Notes: generated from the sequence alone by a model not told the origin. A DNA stretch of 64,000 nucleotides from Photobacterium sp. GB-56 (GCF_003026105.1 NZ_PYNW01000010.1:102127-166126); one strand, 5' to 3'; shown: positions 10,284-21,231, numbered from the stretch's first letter. Numbers and translations are program-made.

Positions 10284-12364
10284 TGAGCGGACAACTCCTC
10301 AATGCTATTTCGCTAGCTGAACTCTCTGGCGTTGGAGCAAAAATGGCAGAGAAACTGGAAAAGATTGGGCTCCATAATGTCCAAGATTTACTGTTTCACT
10401 TACCATTGCGCTATGAGGATCGCACTCGTATTTGGCCTATCAATCGAGCCATGCCAGGGCAACACTTGACCGTTCAAGGTGAAGTCCACCATACCAGTAT
10501 TACTTTTGGTAAACGTAAAATGCTGGCAGTAAAAATTGGAGACGGCACAGGCTCTGTTACGCTGCGCTTTTTTAATTTCAATGCAGCAATGAAAAATAGC
10601 TTTGCTGAAGGTAAACAAGTTAAGGCTTACGGCGAAATCAAAGGCAGTAAATTCGGTCTTGAGATCATTCATCCGGATTACCGTATTTTCTCAGAGCCGA
10701 CCGAGCTTAGTGTTGAAGAAACCTTAACACCAGTATATCCAACCACTGATGGCTTACGTCAACTGACCCTGCGTAACCTAACCGACCAAGCGCTCAACTT
10801 GCTCGATAAGGCCGCGGTGACAGAACTACTGCCGGAAGGTTTATACGACCGTCAAATGACGCTTGCACAGGCATTACGTGCGATGCATCGTCCAACACCT
10901 GATATCTCACTAGATCAATTAGAAGCAGGTAAGCATCCTGCTCAACACCGGTTAATTTTAGAAGAATTGTTGGCGCAAAATTTATCGATGTTGGCATTGC
11001 GCAGCAAAGGACAACAACATAGTGCTTGGCCACTTGCCGCGAAAGATTCATTAAAGCAGCAACTGCTCGATAGTCTGCCGTTCACTCCAACAGGTGCGCA
11101 GCAACGTGTTGTCGCTGACATTGAAACCGATCTTATTAAGCCGCAACCAATGATGCGTTTAGTTCAAGGGGATGTTGGCTCAGGTAAAACCTTAGTTGCC
11201 GCTCTTGCCGCCCTACGCGCCATCGAACATGGCTTTCAAGTCGCCTTAATGGCACCAACGGAATTACTGGCAGAGCAACATGCCATCAACTTTGCCAACT
11301 GGCTTAATCCTATGGGTATTCAGGTTGGCTGGATGGCAGGTAAGTTGAAAGGCAAAGCGCGCGAAACGGAACTTGCCCGTATTGCGAGTGGTGAAGTGAA
11401 GATGGTGGTCGGCACGCATGCCTTATTCCAAGACCACGTTAAATTTGAAAATTTAGCACTCGTTATCATCGATGAACAACACCGATTTGGTGTCCATCAG
11501 CGTTTAGAGCTACGAGAAAAAGGGGCCAATGAGGGTCGCTACCCACATCAGTTAGTCATGACGGCAACCCCGATTCCACGTACTCTTGCCATGACAGCTT
11601 ATGCCGATATGGATACCTCGGTCATTGATGAACTGCCCCCCGGCCGAACACCGATCCAAACTGTTGCCTTACCCGATGCCCGTCGCCCTGAAATTATCGA
11701 GCGTATTCGATCAGCTTGCATTAATGAAGGACGCCAAGCCTATTGGGTATGTACCTTGATTGATGAATCAGAAGTGTTGGAAGCCCAAGCCGCCTCAGAT
11801 ACTGCCGATGAACTGACGGGTTTACTGCCTGATTTAAAAATTGGTTTAGTACACGGACGAATGAAAGCCGCAGAAAAACAAGCGGTGATGGCAAGTTTCA
11901 AAGCTGGTGAGCTGAATTTGTTAGTTGCCACAACCGTGATTGAAGTCGGAGTGGATGTACCCAATGCCAGTTTAATGGTGATTGAAAACCCTGAACGATT
12001 AGGCTTAGCGCAGCTCCACCAGCTACGTGGACGTGTCGGTCGAGGAAAAGTTGCGAGTCACTGTGTATTGCTTTATCACGCCCCCCTGTCTAAAACCGCA
12101 CAAAAGCGTTTAGGGGTATTACGTCAAAGTAGTGATGGTTTTGTGATCGCCCAACGAGATTTAGAAATTCGTGGCCCAGGTGAATTATTAGGTACCAAAC
12201 AAACCGGTATTGCTGAATTTAAGGTCGCCGATCTGATCCGTGACCAATACATGATCCCACAAGTGCAAAAGCTGGCTCGCTATATTCATGACAGTTACCC
12301 CGATAACGCCAAAGCCATCATTGATCGTTGGCTAGGACAACGAGAAAACTACTCAAACGCTTAG
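10283..12364 (+). CDS. recG: ATP-dependent DNA helicase RecG
   Basis: Branch-migration helicase that remodels stalled forks, R-loops and Holliday junctions. The N-terminal wedge/OB domain (about 1-170) precedes a superfamily 2 helicase core: Walker A GDVGSGKT near residue 295, the DEQH box (IIDEQHRFG) near 396, TATPIPRT near 430 and motif VI QLRGRVGRG near 585. The C-terminal TRG region is complete. Its 693 residues match the family. The start overlaps the trmH stop. Confidence 0.97.
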   Translation: MSGQLLNAISLAELSGVGAKMAEKLEKIGLHNVQDLLFHLPLRYEDRTRIWPINRAMPGQHLTVQGEVHHTSITFGKRKMLAVKIGDGTGSVTLRFFNFNAAMKNSFAEGKQVKAYGEIKGSKFGLEIIHPDYRIFSEPTELSVEETLTPVYPTTDGLRQLTLRNLTDQALNLLDKAAVTELLPEGLYDRQMTLAQALRAMHRPTPDISLDQLEAGKHPAQHRLILEELLAQNLSMLALRSKGQQHSAWPLAAKDSLKQQLLDSLPFTPTGAQQRVVADIETDLIKPQPMMRLVQGDVGSGKTLVAALAALRAIEHGFQVALMAPTELLAEQHAINFANWLNPMGIQVGWMAGKLKGKARETELARIASGEVKMVVGTHALFQDHVKFENLALVIIDEQHRFGVHQRLELREKGANEGRYPHQLVMTATPIPRTLAMTAYADMDTSVIDELPPGRTPIQTVALPDARRPEIIERIRSACINEGRQAYWVCTLIDESEVLEAQAASDTADELTGLLPDLKIGLVHGRMKAAEKQAVMASFKAGELNLLVATTVIEVGVDVPNASLMVIENPERLGLAQLHQLRGRVGRGKVASHCVLLYHAPLSKTAQKRLGVLRQSSDGFVIAQRDLEIRGPGELLGTKQTGIAEFKVADLIRDQYMIPQVQKLARYIHDSYPDNAKAIIDRWLGQRENYSNA

Positions 12365-12388
12365 TTATTGGTTAAGTACAAATACAAC

Positions 12389-12422
12389 AAAGCCCACATT
12401 ACCGCGCGGTAATGTGGGCTTT
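12389..12422. terminator. Bidirectional terminator between recG and envZ
   Basis: Positions 12391-12420 form a perfect 30-base palindrome (arms start AGCCCACATTACCGC), flanked by A on the left and T on the right. It closes both convergent transcripts and is one of the strongest hairpins in the window. Confidence 0.9.
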
Positions 12423-12434
12423 TCATTTGCTGAC

Positions 12435-13766
12435 TTACTTCATTTTATGTAGTGGTAACGTCACTTCAACGCGTAAACCACCTTCGCTGCGGTTACGCAC
12501 TAAAATAACACCATCATGCTGATCAACAATACGCTTTACAATCGCAAGTCCTAATCCTGTCCCTTCCGCTTCACTACCGCGAGCGGAATCACCACGCGTA
12601 AGGGGTTGGAACATCTTAGTGACCTGATCAGGCGCAATACCCGGCCCATCGTCTTCAACACAGAACCATACCGATTTACGATCAGCAGAAGCCCCACTCG
12701 AGATCTTCACCCAACCCTTACCATAGCGCTGCGCGTTCACCACAAGATTGGCTACCGCACGTTTAAGCGCAACTGCGTTTGCTGACACCGAACCTGGGAT
12801 CTCACCGAGTTGCTGATCAATTGTTTTACCGTAACTGCCTTCAGTATGCGCAACATCAATCAACAAGGTATTCAGATCAAGATCTTCTTCTTCCTGCTTC
12901 TTGGTCGATTTTAGATAATCCATAAACTGACTAATGATCGCGTTACACTCTTCGGTATCAGTGATCATCGATTCCGCTAAATAACTATCTTCAGGTGACA
13001 TCATTTCTGTAGCCAGACGAATACGGGTTAATGGTGTACGTAAGTCGTGGCTGACGCCTGCCATTAACAGTGCGCGATCGTCTTCTAGCTGTTTAATGCC
13101 CTGTGACATCTGATTGAAGGCTTTGGTGACTGAGCGAATTTCAGAGGCACCTTGCTCAGGAAGTTGTGGCGGCGTTTCACCACGTCCCACCATAAGTGCA
13201 GCCTGTTCCAATTCCATTAATGGACGGTTTTGGATCCGAATGAATAACCAGCCGCCAGCAATCACAAGAAAGGCAATGATCAGGCTATAGCGAAATAGCG
13301 GCGCAAAGTCTTCTTCTTGCAGCTCGGATAACGGGACCCGCATTAAGAAATTCGGCATCGCATCGGTTTTTAGCCACAGCACATAACTGTCAGCACCGAG
13401 CAATAAACGCACATCGGTTGGCGAACCAAGATCTTTGGTCATCTGCTCACTGAGATAACCGATATGCATCGCATCATGGAAAGGTTTGGCCGCTTCACTA
13501 CCAGGCGCGACTAAGGTGAGACCTAACTCTTCTAATAGTTTACGACGAAGAGGACGGTCAAGGTGTACACATTGATCATCCGGCATCACCAATTCATCGT
13601 TAAGCATCAATTTTACTTCATAAGATAAAATGCGGTTGAATTGCTGAATACTGGGTAATAAGGCGTAATTAACTATGGTCAGATACGAAAAAATCTGGCT
13701 TGCGATAAGCAAGCCAGCTAATAGGATTAACGTTCGACCAAATGTGCTTTTTGGCGATAAACGCAT
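12435..13766 (-). CDS. envZ: Osmosensor histidine kinase EnvZ
   Basis: Inner-membrane sensor kinase/phosphatase acting on OmpR. Transmembrane helices at about 11-33 and 160-177 bracket a periplasmic domain. A HAMP linker follows, then the H-box [13 protein letters not shown] with His240 as phospho-acceptor, the N-box [10 protein letters not shown], and the G-boxes DDGPGIAP and GTGLGLAIV. Length 443 residues is close to the 450 of E. coli. It starts 3 bp after the ompR stop, so the two form one operon. Confidence 0.95.
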   Translation of the reverse strand: MRLSPKSTFGRTLILLAGLLIASQIFSYLTIVNYALLPSIQQFNRILSYEVKLMLNDELVMPDDQCVHLDRPLRRKLLEELGLTLVAPGSEAAKPFHDAMHIGYLSEQMTKDLGSPTDVRLLLGADSYVLWLKTDAMPNFLMRVPLSELQEEDFAPLFRYSLIIAFLVIAGGWLFIRIQNRPLMELEQAALMVGRGETPPQLPEQGASEIRSVTKAFNQMSQGIKQLEDDRALLMAGVSHDLRTPLTRIRLATEMMSPEDSYLAESMITDTEECNAIISQFMDYLKSTKKQEEEDLDLNTLLIDVAHTEGSYGKTIDQQLGEIPGSVSANAVALKRAVANLVVNAQRYGKGWVKISSGASADRKSVWFCVEDDGPGIAPDQVTKMFQPLTRGDSARGSEAEGTGLGLAIVKRIVDQHDGVILVRNRSEGGLRVEVTLPLHKMK

Positions 13767-13769
13767 GGC

Positions 13770-14489
13770 TTACGCCTCGCGACCATCAGGAACGAAGACG
13801 TAACCTAAACCCCACACTGTTTGGATATAACGTGGACGGCTTGGATCTTCTTCAACCATACGACGTAAACGTGAGATTTGTACGTCGATAGAACGCTCCA
13901 TTGCAGAATACTCACGACCACGCGCCATATTCATCAACTTATCACGTGACATCGGCTCACGGGCATTAGTAACCAATGCTTTTAATACCGCAAACTCACC
14001 AGACGTTAATGGCATAGGAACATCGCCACGGAACATTTCACGGGTACCTAAGTTTAAACGGAATTCGCCAAATTCAATCATCTTACTATCAACACTCGGT
14101 GCGCCCGGTGCTTCAATTGTTTGACGACGTAGTACCGCACGAATACGCGCTAACAGCTCTCGAGGGTTAAACGGTTTAGGCAGATAATCATCAGCGCCCA
14201 CTTCAAGACCAACAATGCGATCAACCTCATCACCTTTTGCTGTTAGCATCAAAATAGGTAACATGTTATTGGCATTACGTAAGCGACGACAAATTGATAA
14301 GCCATCTTCACCTGGTAGCATTAAATCTAACACCATTAGATGAAACGTTTCGCGGGCTAATAGACGATCCATTTGCTCGCCATTTGCCACACTTCGAACC
14401 TGAAATCCTTGCTCAGATAAATAACGTTCTAATAGCGCGCGTAAGCGCATGTCATCATCAACAACCAGAATTTTGTAATTTTCTTGCAT
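13770..14489 (-). CDS. ompR: Response regulator OmpR
   Basis: OmpR-type transcription factor phosphorylated by EnvZ; it controls porins and osmotic or acid responses. The receiver domain has the acidic pocket VVDDDMRL, phospho-acceptor Asp55 in LMVLDLMLPG and the conserved Lys in LTAKGDE. The C-terminal winged helix ends with YIQTVWGLGYVFVPDG. Length 239 residues equals the E. coli protein. It is first in the ompR-envZ operon and divergent from greB. Confidence 0.97.
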   Translation of the reverse strand: MQENYKILVVDDDMRLRALLERYLSEQGFQVRSVANGEQMDRLLARETFHLMVLDLMLPGEDGLSICRRLRNANNMLPILMLTAKGDEVDRIVGLEVGADDYLPKPFNPRELLARIRAVLRRQTIEAPGAPSVDSKMIEFGEFRLNLGTREMFRGDVPMPLTSGEFAVLKALVTNAREPMSRDKLMNMARGREYSAMERSIDVQISRLRRMVEEDPSRPRYIQTVWGLGYVFVPDGREA

Positions 14490-14854
14490 AATCCACCTTC
14501 AGCGGTCGAGGTCTTGAGCTTTTGCCGTAGTGTACGTCAGCTCACTAAACAGACTCAGAATTTCCTGCGTTTTTTTCAGGCAAATATGTAACAGAGTATG
14601 TATATTCGTTTTATGCGCCAGATAAGCGCCTGAGTCAATTAAGTAATTATAAAAAAGCTAAAATGAAGTGAAAACTAGGGTTGCACTCTGTTTTATCTTG
14701 GTGAAAAGACACCTGCTCTCTGTTATATCTCATCTTTAATTTCTACATAATTTGAAACTTACCGCGACAATTTATTATTGCGCTTATTGACCCATCCGTC
14801 TAAGCGTTAGATCATCGCCCCATTCCTCGTTCACGTCATGTTATAAGGATAGCT
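14490..14854. other. Intergenic region between divergent ompR and greB
   Basis: 365 bp, AT-rich, without a credible ORF. It must hold both promoters. AAGGATAGCT just before 14855 is the greB ribosome binding site. I see no certain operator. Confidence 0.6.
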
Positions 14855-15337
14855 ATGAGAACCAACCTGGTGACGCGTGAAGGTTACAATAAATTAAAAA
14901 AAGAACTTGATTTCCTATGGCGTGAAGATCGCCCTGAAGTGACCAAGAAAGTCACTTGGGCTGCCAGTCTGGGTGATAGATCTGAAAATGCCGACTACCA
15001 ATACAATAAAAAACGCTTGCGTGAAATTGACCGTCGCGTCCGCTTTCTACGTAAACGCTTAGATGTATTAAAGGTGATTGATTACTCCCCGCAACAAGAT
15101 GGCAAAGTCTTCTTTGGTGCTTGGGTGGAAATTGAAAATGAAGCGGGAGAAACAAAGACCTTTCGCATCGTTGGTCCTGACGAAATTTATGGCAGAAACG
15201 ACTATATCTCAATTGATTCTCCCATGGCGCGGGCACTACTCAGCAAAGAAGTCGATGATGATATTGTCGTTACCACTCCGCTTGGCAAGAAAGAATGGTT
15301 TATCAATGAAATCCGCTACGACACCGACATTGAGTAA
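14855..15337 (+). CDS. greB: Transcription elongation factor GreB
   Basis: Rescues backtracked RNA polymerase by stimulating transcript cleavage through the secondary channel. The N-terminal coiled coil (about 1-75) carries the acidic tip motif GDRSENADY, and a C-terminal FKBP-like domain follows. Length 160 residues and the basic coiled-coil surface (KKRLREIDRRVRFLRKRL) distinguish GreB from GreA. GreB next to tex and ompR-envZ is the familiar enteric/Vibrio order. Confidence 0.95.
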   Translation: MRTNLVTREGYNKLKKELDFLWREDRPEVTKKVTWAASLGDRSENADYQYNKKRLREIDRRVRFLRKRLDVLKVIDYSPQQDGKVFFGAWVEIENEAGETKTFRIVGPDEIYGRNDYISIDSPMARALLSKEVDDDIVVTTPLGKKEWFINEIRYDTDIE

Positions 15338-15362
15338 TTAAATCATCATTACTGCATACGAT

Positions 15363-15395
15363 AGAAGCCGTTCGTTATGTACACGGCTTCTTTTC
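15363..15395 (+). terminator. Rho-independent terminator after greB
   Basis: AGAAGCCG at 15363-15370 pairs with CGGCTTCT at 15384-15391 and is followed by T residues. Confidence 0.75.
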
Positions 15396-15500
15396 CGATC
15401 TTTTTTCTGCTCACTGACACACTCTTAACATCGGTAAACTTGCCACTCTCATCGGGAGACGTAGAATGTAAGCTTAACGATAAACAAGAGATACCTACGG

Positions 15501-17825
15501 ATGAGCAACTCTATCAATCAGCTGATTGCCAGCGAACTGAATGTTCGAAATGAACAAATCAATGCAGCAGTCACACTGCTCGATGATGGTAACACCGTGC
15601 CTTTTATTGCCCGTTACCGTAAAGAAGTCACTGGCGGCTTGGATGATACCCAACTTCGTAATTTAGAATCACGTTTAGGCTACTTACGTGAGCTCGATGA
15701 TCGTCGTCAGGTCATTTTAAAATCGATTACTGAGCAAGGTAAATTGACCCCTGCGCTAGAGGCTGAAATCAAGACAGCAGACAGTAAGACCCGTCTTGAA
15801 GATCTTTACTTGCCTTACAAGCCTAAGCGCCGCACTAAAGGTCAAATTGCCATTGAAGCCGGTATTGAGCCTTTAGCTGATCTGCTTTGGAGCCAACCAG
15901 ACAACACTCCTGAGCAAGCAGCTGAACAATTTTTGAATCCAGAGCAAGGCTTTGCTGATACCAAAGCAGTACTGGATGGCGCTCGCGCAATCTTAATGGA
16001 GCGCTTTGCTGAAGATGCCACCTTGCTTGATAAAATCCGTCGCCAGTTAAACGGTCAAGCAGAACTGACTTCACGTCTTGTCGATGGCAAAGAGCACGAT
16101 GGTGCGAAATTTAAAGATTACTTTGAATATAACGAGCCATTAAAAACCATTCCATCTCACCGTGCACTCGCGCTATTTCGTGGGCGTAATGAAGGCTTCC
16201 TACAATTAGCATTGAATGCTGATCCCAACCAAGATGAAGGCGTGCGAGGCTCTTACTGTGAAGTGATTATTGCCGATCACTACGGCGTAAAACTGGGCTC
16301 GGCACCAGCTGATGCATGGCGTAAGCAAGTGATAAGTTGGGCATGGCGCATTAAGATTTTAATGCACATGGAAACCGAACTGATGAGCGCACTGCGTGAA
16401 AAAGCCGAAGATGGCGCGATGCAAGTGTTCGCTGATAACCTGAAAGATTTGCTAATGGCTGCCCCTGCCGGTCCTCGCGTCACACTAGCACTCGATCCTG
16501 GTTTACGAACAGGGAGTAAGATTGCAGTGGTTGATGAAACCGGCAAGTTACTCGATACTGCCACCATCTACCCGCACCAACCCCACAACAAAATTGCAGA
16601 ATCAAGCAAAGTTGTTTTAGCCTTAATCAACAAGCATAACGTTAACTTAATTGCGATTGGTAATGGTACTGCTTCACGTGAAACAGATGCGTTTGTTGCC
16701 AAACTACTTAAAGATAATAATCTAAAAGTACAGAGCGTAATGGTGAGTGAAGCCGGTGCATCGGTATACTCTGCATCAGAGCTTGCTGCAAATGAATTCC
16801 CAAACCTAGATGTTTCTATCCGTGGCGCGGTGTCTATTGGTCGTCGCCTGCAAGACCCATTAGCAGAGTTAGTAAAAATTGATCCGAAATCTATCGGTGT
16901 AGGTCAATACCAACACGATGTTAGCCAAAGCATGTTAGCGAAACGCCTCGATGCTGTCGTAGAAGACTGTGTAAACGCCGTGGGTGTGGATGTCAATACT
17001 GCATCTGCTGCACTACTGACACGCGTGGCAGGTTTGAACGCCACCATCGCACAAAACATCGTGAACTACCGTGATGAAAATGGTCGCTTTGATGCGCGTA
17101 CAGCCCTGAAAAAAGTCGGCCGTTTAGGGCCAAAAGCCTTTGAGCAGTGCGCTGGATTCTTACGGATAATGAACGGTAAAAACCCACTTGATAGCTCTGC
17201 AGTTCACCCAGAATCTTATGCGGTAGTTAAAGCTATTTCGGCTGCTAATAATAAACCGGTTGATGCGATCATAGGTAACACCGATTTCCTACGTAGCTTA
17301 AAAGCCGCTGACTACACCGATGCTGATTTCGGCTTACCAACGGTAACCGACATCATTAGCGAGCTGGATAAACCTGGTCGAGATCCTCGTCCTGAGTTTA
17401 AAACAGCCACCTTTGCCGAAGGCGTTAATGAAGTAAAAGATCTGATCCCTGGCATGGTATTAGAAGGCGTGATCACTAACGTGACTAACTTCGGTGCTTT
17501 TGTTGATGTCGGCGTACACCAAGATGGTTTAGTCCATATCTCCGCCCTGTCTGATAAGTTCGTTTCAGATCCGCGCGAAGTGGTAAAAGCCGGTGATATC
17601 GTCAAAGTGAAAGTGATGGAAGTGGATTTACAGCGTAAGCGTATTGGTATGTCGATGCGTCTGTCTGATGAGCCAGGACAAGAGAAGCCGACTCGTCAAC
17701 CTCGCGATAATTCAGCACGTCCTGCACGAAGTCAACCACAAAGCCAACCTCGTCAACGTGATAACGGTAATGCCGCAATGGGTGGTGCGTTTGCAGCAGC
17801 CTTTGCTAATGCCAAGAAAAAATAA
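15501..17825 (+). CDS. tex: Tex family S1 RNA-binding protein (YhgF)
   Basis: Cytoplasmic nucleic-acid-binding protein related to eukaryotic Spt6, tied to transcription and RNA metabolism. Order: helical Tex N-terminal region (1-300), YqgF/RNase H-like domain beginning near [11 protein letters not shown], helix-hairpin-helix repeats ([16 protein letters not shown]), and an S1 domain near 645-720 ([20 protein letters not shown]). A basic, Gln/Arg-rich tail of about 50 residues ends the 774-residue protein. That low-complexity tail is common in the family. Confidence 0.95.
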   Translation: MSNSINQLIASELNVRNEQINAAVTLLDDGNTVPFIARYRKEVTGGLDDTQLRNLESRLGYLRELDDRRQVILKSITEQGKLTPALEAEIKTADSKTRLEDLYLPYKPKRRTKGQIAIEAGIEPLADLLWSQPDNTPEQAAEQFLNPEQGFADTKAVLDGARAILMERFAEDATLLDKIRRQLNGQAELTSRLVDGKEHDGAKFKDYFEYNEPLKTIPSHRALALFRGRNEGFLQLALNADPNQDEGVRGSYCEVIIADHYGVKLGSAPADAWRKQVISWAWRIKILMHMETELMSALREKAEDGAMQVFADNLKDLLMAAPAGPRVTLALDPGLRTGSKIAVVDETGKLLDTATIYPHQPHNKIAESSKVVLALINKHNVNLIAIGNGTASRETDAFVAKLLKDNNLKVQSVMVSEAGASVYSASELAANEFPNLDVSIRGAVSIGRRLQDPLAELVKIDPKSIGVGQYQHDVSQSMLAKRLDAVVEDCVNAVGVDVNTASAALLTRVAGLNATIAQNIVNYRDENGRFDARTALKKVGRLGPKAFEQCAGFLRIMNGKNPLDSSAVHPESYAVVKAISAANNKPVDAIIGNTDFLRSLKAADYTDADFGLPTVTDIISELDKPGRDPRPEFKTATFAEGVNEVKDLIPGMVLEGVITNVTNFGAFVDVGVHQDGLVHISALSDKFVSDPREVVKAGDIVKVKVMEVDLQRKRIGMSMRLSDEPGQEKPTRQPRDNSARPARSQPQSQPRQRDNGNAAMGGAFAAAFANAKKK

Positions 17826-17848
17826 GCTAACGTCTTATTAGGTTATAC

Positions 17849-17880
17849 AAAAAGCCAGACGAGATGTCTGGCTTTCTTTT
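17849..17880. terminator. Terminator between tex and the 17893 gene
   Basis: AAAGCCAGAC and GTCTGGCTTT pair with a 5-base loop; a T-rich run follows on the plus strand. It may also serve the convergent minus-strand gene. Confidence 0.8.
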
Positions 17881-17892
17881 ATCTACTAGAAA

Positions 17893-18351
17893 TCAAATCA
17901 CTTGTAGATATTCTGTTGGCGGGTTTGGCACACTGGCTTGTGCATACTTAAATGCCACCACCCCTTTAGTCCGCTCGTTTTGATTAATTTTATCTAATTG
18001 CTCAAGTAATTCTCGCGGTAATTTAATGTGCATGCTGTAACCCAGTGCACTGTCTTTCTCAAGATAATTACTGGCAGATAGCAGATCAACAAGACGGGCA
18101 ATATCCTCTTGATAACCTTTTAAAATTTCATCATCTTGCTTATCATAATCCGGATGTTCACTCGGATCCCAACTTGGTTTTTTTAGCTGTTTCTCTTCAC
18201 TGGTTATTGGCTTTTCATCTGCCGCCGCGCTACTTGCAGTTAACGGGACAATTTTTTCTCGCACTCGGTTATCTCGCGCAACTTGATCGGTTGGCGGATT
18301 GACCGTTGTGGCTAATGGCACACCACCAGCTTGTAGAGGAGAAATATTCAT
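17893..18351 (-). CDS. Conserved hypothetical protein
   Basis: 152-residue soluble protein with no signal peptide or membrane segment. The first 50 residues look disordered and rich in Pro, Thr and Ala. The acidic middle contains DPSEHPDYDKQDDEIL, and the C-terminal 80 residues look helical (LPRELLEQLDKINQ). I do not recognise a defined domain. A similar protein next to bioH occurs in other Vibrionaceae as far as I recall, so it is probably a lineage-specific core gene. The ribosome binding site is weak. Confidence 0.6.
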   Translation of the reverse strand: MNISPLQAGGVPLATTVNPPTDQVARDNRVREKIVPLTASSAAADEKPITSEEKQLKKPSWDPSEHPDYDKQDDEILKGYQEDIARLVDLLSASNYLEKDSALGYSMHIKLPRELLEQLDKINQNERTKGVVAFKYAQASVPNPPTEYLQVI

Positions 18352-18422
18352 ACCGAAAACAAATTCACCATGTGCAAAGTAAACAAACCCAAGTGGTTAC
18401 TATTTAATCATAACGGTAATTT

Positions 18423-19205
18423 TTAAGATACAACAGCATCTTCAGCAATAAACTGCCGCACTGCAGCGATAAATTCATCAGGATGTGAAATAAACGGTGC
18501 ATGAGATGCAGACTGAAAAACATAACTCAATGACTGTGGGCAGAGCTTGCTAATCGCGGCTTCTGTTTTAACGGGTACCAAGCCATCTAAGCGACCATAC
18601 ATTCGTAGCCAAGGTTGAGTGAGTAATGACAGTTCTGCCCGCTGATCAACGGTTTCAAGTAACATTAACCCCAGCGCCAAGGCTGAGGGTTGTGGCGTCG
18701 GCCGTTCAAGTACGGCTTGCTTTAAATTCTTTATATCCTGTCGGGCTGTCGGGCTGCCCATCGCTTGTAACGCTAAGAATCGCTCTACCGTTACGTTAAA
18801 ATCAGAGGCGAGCTGTGATTGAAAATTCCTGAGTACATCCGGTTTGATCCCTCGCCATTTTTCTCGCGCCATAAAACTTGGCGAACTGGCTAAAGTCATT
18901 AATTGTGTTACACGCTCAGGTGCAAGTAATGCCGCTTGCGTTGCCACTAGACCACCCAGTGACCAGCCTAACCACGCTGCTTTCTGAGGGGCGCGCGCTA
19001 ATACCGCTTGCGTGATCTCGACCAAGGACTCCGCAGTAACATCACCGCTATAACCGTAACCCGGTAAATCACACCAATGCACAGTAAAATGCTCAGCGAG
19101 GGCTGGGATCACATCTTGCCATACCGCACCATTCATTCCCCAGCCATGAATGAGAACCAGATCCGAGCCTTGACCTTTACTGTGCCAATCAAGCATTACC
19201 GCCAT
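18423..19205 (-). CDS. bioH: Pimeloyl-[acyl-carrier protein] methyl ester esterase BioH
   Basis: Removes the methyl group from pimeloyl-ACP methyl ester, ending the disguised fatty-acid phase of biotin synthesis. Alpha/beta-hydrolase features: oxyanion region LIHGWGMNG near residue 18, nucleophile Ser82 in GWSLGG, Asp in YGRLDGLVP near 210, and His in SASHAPFISHP near 238. Length 260 residues fits. GGAAGTG precedes the ATG. It is divergent from comF, the same arrangement as bioH-gntX in E. coli. Confidence 0.93.
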   Translation of the reverse strand: MAVMLDWHSKGQGSDLVLIHGWGMNGAVWQDVIPALAEHFTVHWCDLPGYGYSGDVTAESLVEITQAVLARAPQKAAWLGWSLGGLVATQAALLAPERVTQLMTLASSPSFMAREKWRGIKPDVLRNFQSQLASDFNVTVERFLALQAMGSPTARQDIKNLKQAVLERPTPQPSALALGLMLLETVDQRAELSLLTQPWLRMYGRLDGLVPVKTEAAISKLCPQSLSYVFQSASHAPFISHPDEFIAAVRQFIAEDAVVS

Positions 19206-19240
19206 TACACTTCCTTATTCGGTTTTTTGAGGTTTTGTTT

Positions 19241-19948
19241 ATGATGCCAAAAAACACAACGGCTTGGCTATCTCACACCTGCCGTAAACTATTATTTCGC
19301 CACTGTAGCTTATGTCAGTTACCACTCGAACCCAATGATGATTATTGGTGTCATTATTGTCTTTCTCAATTTCCATCCCCGCCTTACTGCCAACGATGTG
19401 GTACAACGACTTTAAACGCTGAACAATATTGTGGTCAGTGTTTGACGACTCCGCCACCTTGGCAACGATTGTATCGTTTAGGTGAGTACCAACCGCCTCT
19501 ACAGCAATTAGTTAGCCAATTTAAATTTGGGAAAAAGTTCTGGCTTGCAAAACCATTAGCCAAACAATTAGCAAAACAAATTACCGACCCCGCCCCTTTA
19601 TTGCTTCCTGTTCCGTTGCACCGCTGGCGTTATTGGCAACGTGGATTTAACCAAAGTCATTACTTAGCGTTAGCCTTAGCTCGTGAACTTAGTACCCAAG
19701 TTGATCACAATGTATTGGTGAGGACTCGCCATACTCAAGCACAAAAATCCCTGACAAAAAAACAACGTAAAACTAATTTAGCCAATGCCTTTGCTATTAA
19801 AGACTGTGCGCTTCCGCAGCATGTGGCCTTGGTTGATGATGTCGTTACAACTGGAACAACCGTGGCATTATTAACCAAAAGACTCCACCAGCAAGGCGTA
19901 AAGCGCGTTGATATAATTACGATTTGTCATACCGAAAAACCCGTATAG
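19241..19948 (+). CDS. comF: ComF/GntX family phosphoribosyltransferase-like protein
   Basis: 235-residue ComF-family protein. In competent bacteria ComF proteins are needed for uptake or handling of transforming DNA; the biochemical activity is unsettled. The N-terminus has a zinc-ribbon-like cysteine set (CSLCQLPL, CHYC, CQRC, CGQC), and the C-terminal half is a type I phosphoribosyltransferase fold with the PRPP loop LVDDVVTTGTT. I chose the ATG at 19241, 8 bases after GAGG; an in-frame TTG at 19235 is less likely. Confidence 0.9.
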   Translation: MMPKNTTAWLSHTCRKLLFRHCSLCQLPLEPNDDYWCHYCLSQFPSPPYCQRCGTTTLNAEQYCGQCLTTPPPWQRLYRLGEYQPPLQQLVSQFKFGKKFWLAKPLAKQLAKQITDPAPLLLPVPLHRWRYWQRGFNQSHYLALALARELSTQVDHNVLVRTRHTQAQKSLTKKQRKTNLANAFAIKDCALPQHVALVDDVVTTGTTVALLTKRLHQQGVKRVDIITICHTEKPV

Positions 19949-20090
19949 TCATCACTTATAACAAAAAAGTCGCGCATTATGATGTAAAACGTGGTGAAAT
20001 TAAAAATGCTAATATTAGGGATGATAGAACGTCTCTCTAAGAGTAGAATAGAGAAAACTCACTAAATAGGTCAGGTATTACGTCGTGTCA

Positions 20091-20669
20091 ATGATCACTA
20101 TTACTGAAAGCGCTCAGCAGCACTTCGGCAAGCTTCTTGCCCAGCAGCCTGAGGGTACTAATATCCGTGTTTTTGTTGTTAACCCAGGCACTCAAAGTGC
20201 TGAGTGTGGTGTATCCTACTGCCCACCTGAAGCGGTTGAAGCAAGCGACACCGAAATCAAACTAGAGCTATTTTCTGCTTTTCTTGATGAGCTAAGCCTG
20301 CCATTTTTAGAAGATGCTGAAATTGATTTTGTTACTGACAAAATGGGCTCACAACTTACACTTAAAGCACCGAATGCAAAAGTGCGTAAAGTGTCTGATG
20401 ATGCACCATTGATGGAGCGTGTTGATTACGTTATCCAAACCCAAGTTAACCCACAACTTGCCGGTCATGGTGGTCACGTTTCTTTATCAGAAATCACTGA
20501 AGATGGCGTTGCTATCTTACAGTTCGGTGGTGGCTGTAATGGTTGTTCAATGGTTGATGTCACACTGAAAGAAGGCATCGAAAAAGAGCTACTCGCACAG
20601 TTTGAAGGTGAGCTAACTGGCGTTCGTGATATTACCGATCACGCACGTGGTGAGCATTCATACTACTAG
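20091..20669 (+). CDS. nfuA: Fe-S biogenesis protein NfuA
   Basis: Fe-S cluster carrier that delivers 4Fe-4S clusters to apo-proteins under oxidative stress or iron limitation. A degenerate A-type N-terminal domain ([11 protein letters not shown]) is joined to a C-terminal Nfu domain with the cluster-binding motif [11 protein letters not shown] near residue 148. The C-terminus RGEHSYY is the same as in E. coli. I chose the ATG at 20091 from homology (192 residues); a GTG at 20085 has slightly better spacing from AGGT and is possible. Confidence 0.95.
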   Translation: MITITESAQQHFGKLLAQQPEGTNIRVFVVNPGTQSAECGVSYCPPEAVEASDTEIKLELFSAFLDELSLPFLEDAEIDFVTDKMGSQLTLKAPNAKVRKVSDDAPLMERVDYVIQTQVNPQLAGHGGHVSLSEITEDGVAILQFGGGCNGCSMVDVTLKEGIEKELLAQFEGELTGVRDITDHARGEHSYY

Positions 20670-20691
20670 TTTTTAGTATGAACGGAAAATC

Positions 20692-20720
20692 AAAAAGCCG
20701 CATATAAGATGCGGCTTTTT
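20692..20720. terminator. Bidirectional terminator after nfuA
   Basis: AAAAAGCCGCAT and ATGCGGCTTTTT form a perfect 12-bp hairpin with a 5-base loop. A and T flanks let it serve both nfuA and the convergent 3D-domain gene. Confidence 0.9.
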
Positions 20721-20742
20721 CGTTTTGAAACCAAGATGCTCG

Positions 20743-21126
20743 TTATAATACGGTGAGAGTGACTCTCTTTCGTCCCCAGCGTTTTGCGGCACGAATGTCT
20801 TTCCCCATGTAAATATCAATCTTATTACGCCAACGGGGATTCATTTTATCCAGCACAACATATTCACCGGGCAAACCTGATATTTTAACCTTTACACCTC
20901 GTTTTAATCCTTTTTTCAACAAATCCCGTGAAACGGCAATTACTTTCATCCCTGGTTTTAACCTATCTCCCCATGCAGCAATGTTAGGGTGTGAGCTTGT
21001 CTGCGCCCTAACAGAATTATACGCTGTCGCTGTAACATGCATTTTTTTATGGGTAGTAGCAAAGCTATTTACGCTAAACACCAATGCAATAGTCAGTAAG
21101 AAATAAGCAAGAATATTCTTTTTCAT
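20743..21126 (-). CDS. Secreted 3D-domain protein
   Basis: 127-residue protein with a signal peptide of about 22 residues (MKKNILAYFLLTIALVFS, cleavage after NSFA). The mature part is a 3D domain, the small double-psi barrel found in cell-wall lytic enzymes; ATAYNSV and the aspartates in WGDRL, VLDKMNP and KIDIYMG mark it. A role on peptidoglycan in the periplasm is likely but the substrate is unknown. I chose the ATG at 21126 because it starts the signal peptide; longer starts add unrelated residues. Confidence 0.8.
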   Translation of the reverse strand: MKKNILAYFLLTIALVFSVNSFATTHKKMHVTATAYNSVRAQTSSHPNIAAWGDRLKPGMKVIAVSRDLLKKGLKRGVKVKISGLPGEYVVLDKMNPRWRNKIDIYMGKDIRAAKRWGRKRVTLTVL

Positions 21127-21231
21127 ATCCAACACCCGGCTAAAAAGTGCTCGCATTTTAACCAAAACAACATCAGGTTTGATAGCTTTTTTTGCTCAAA
21201 ATTAATACAAAATGTATATTTTAAATCTAAC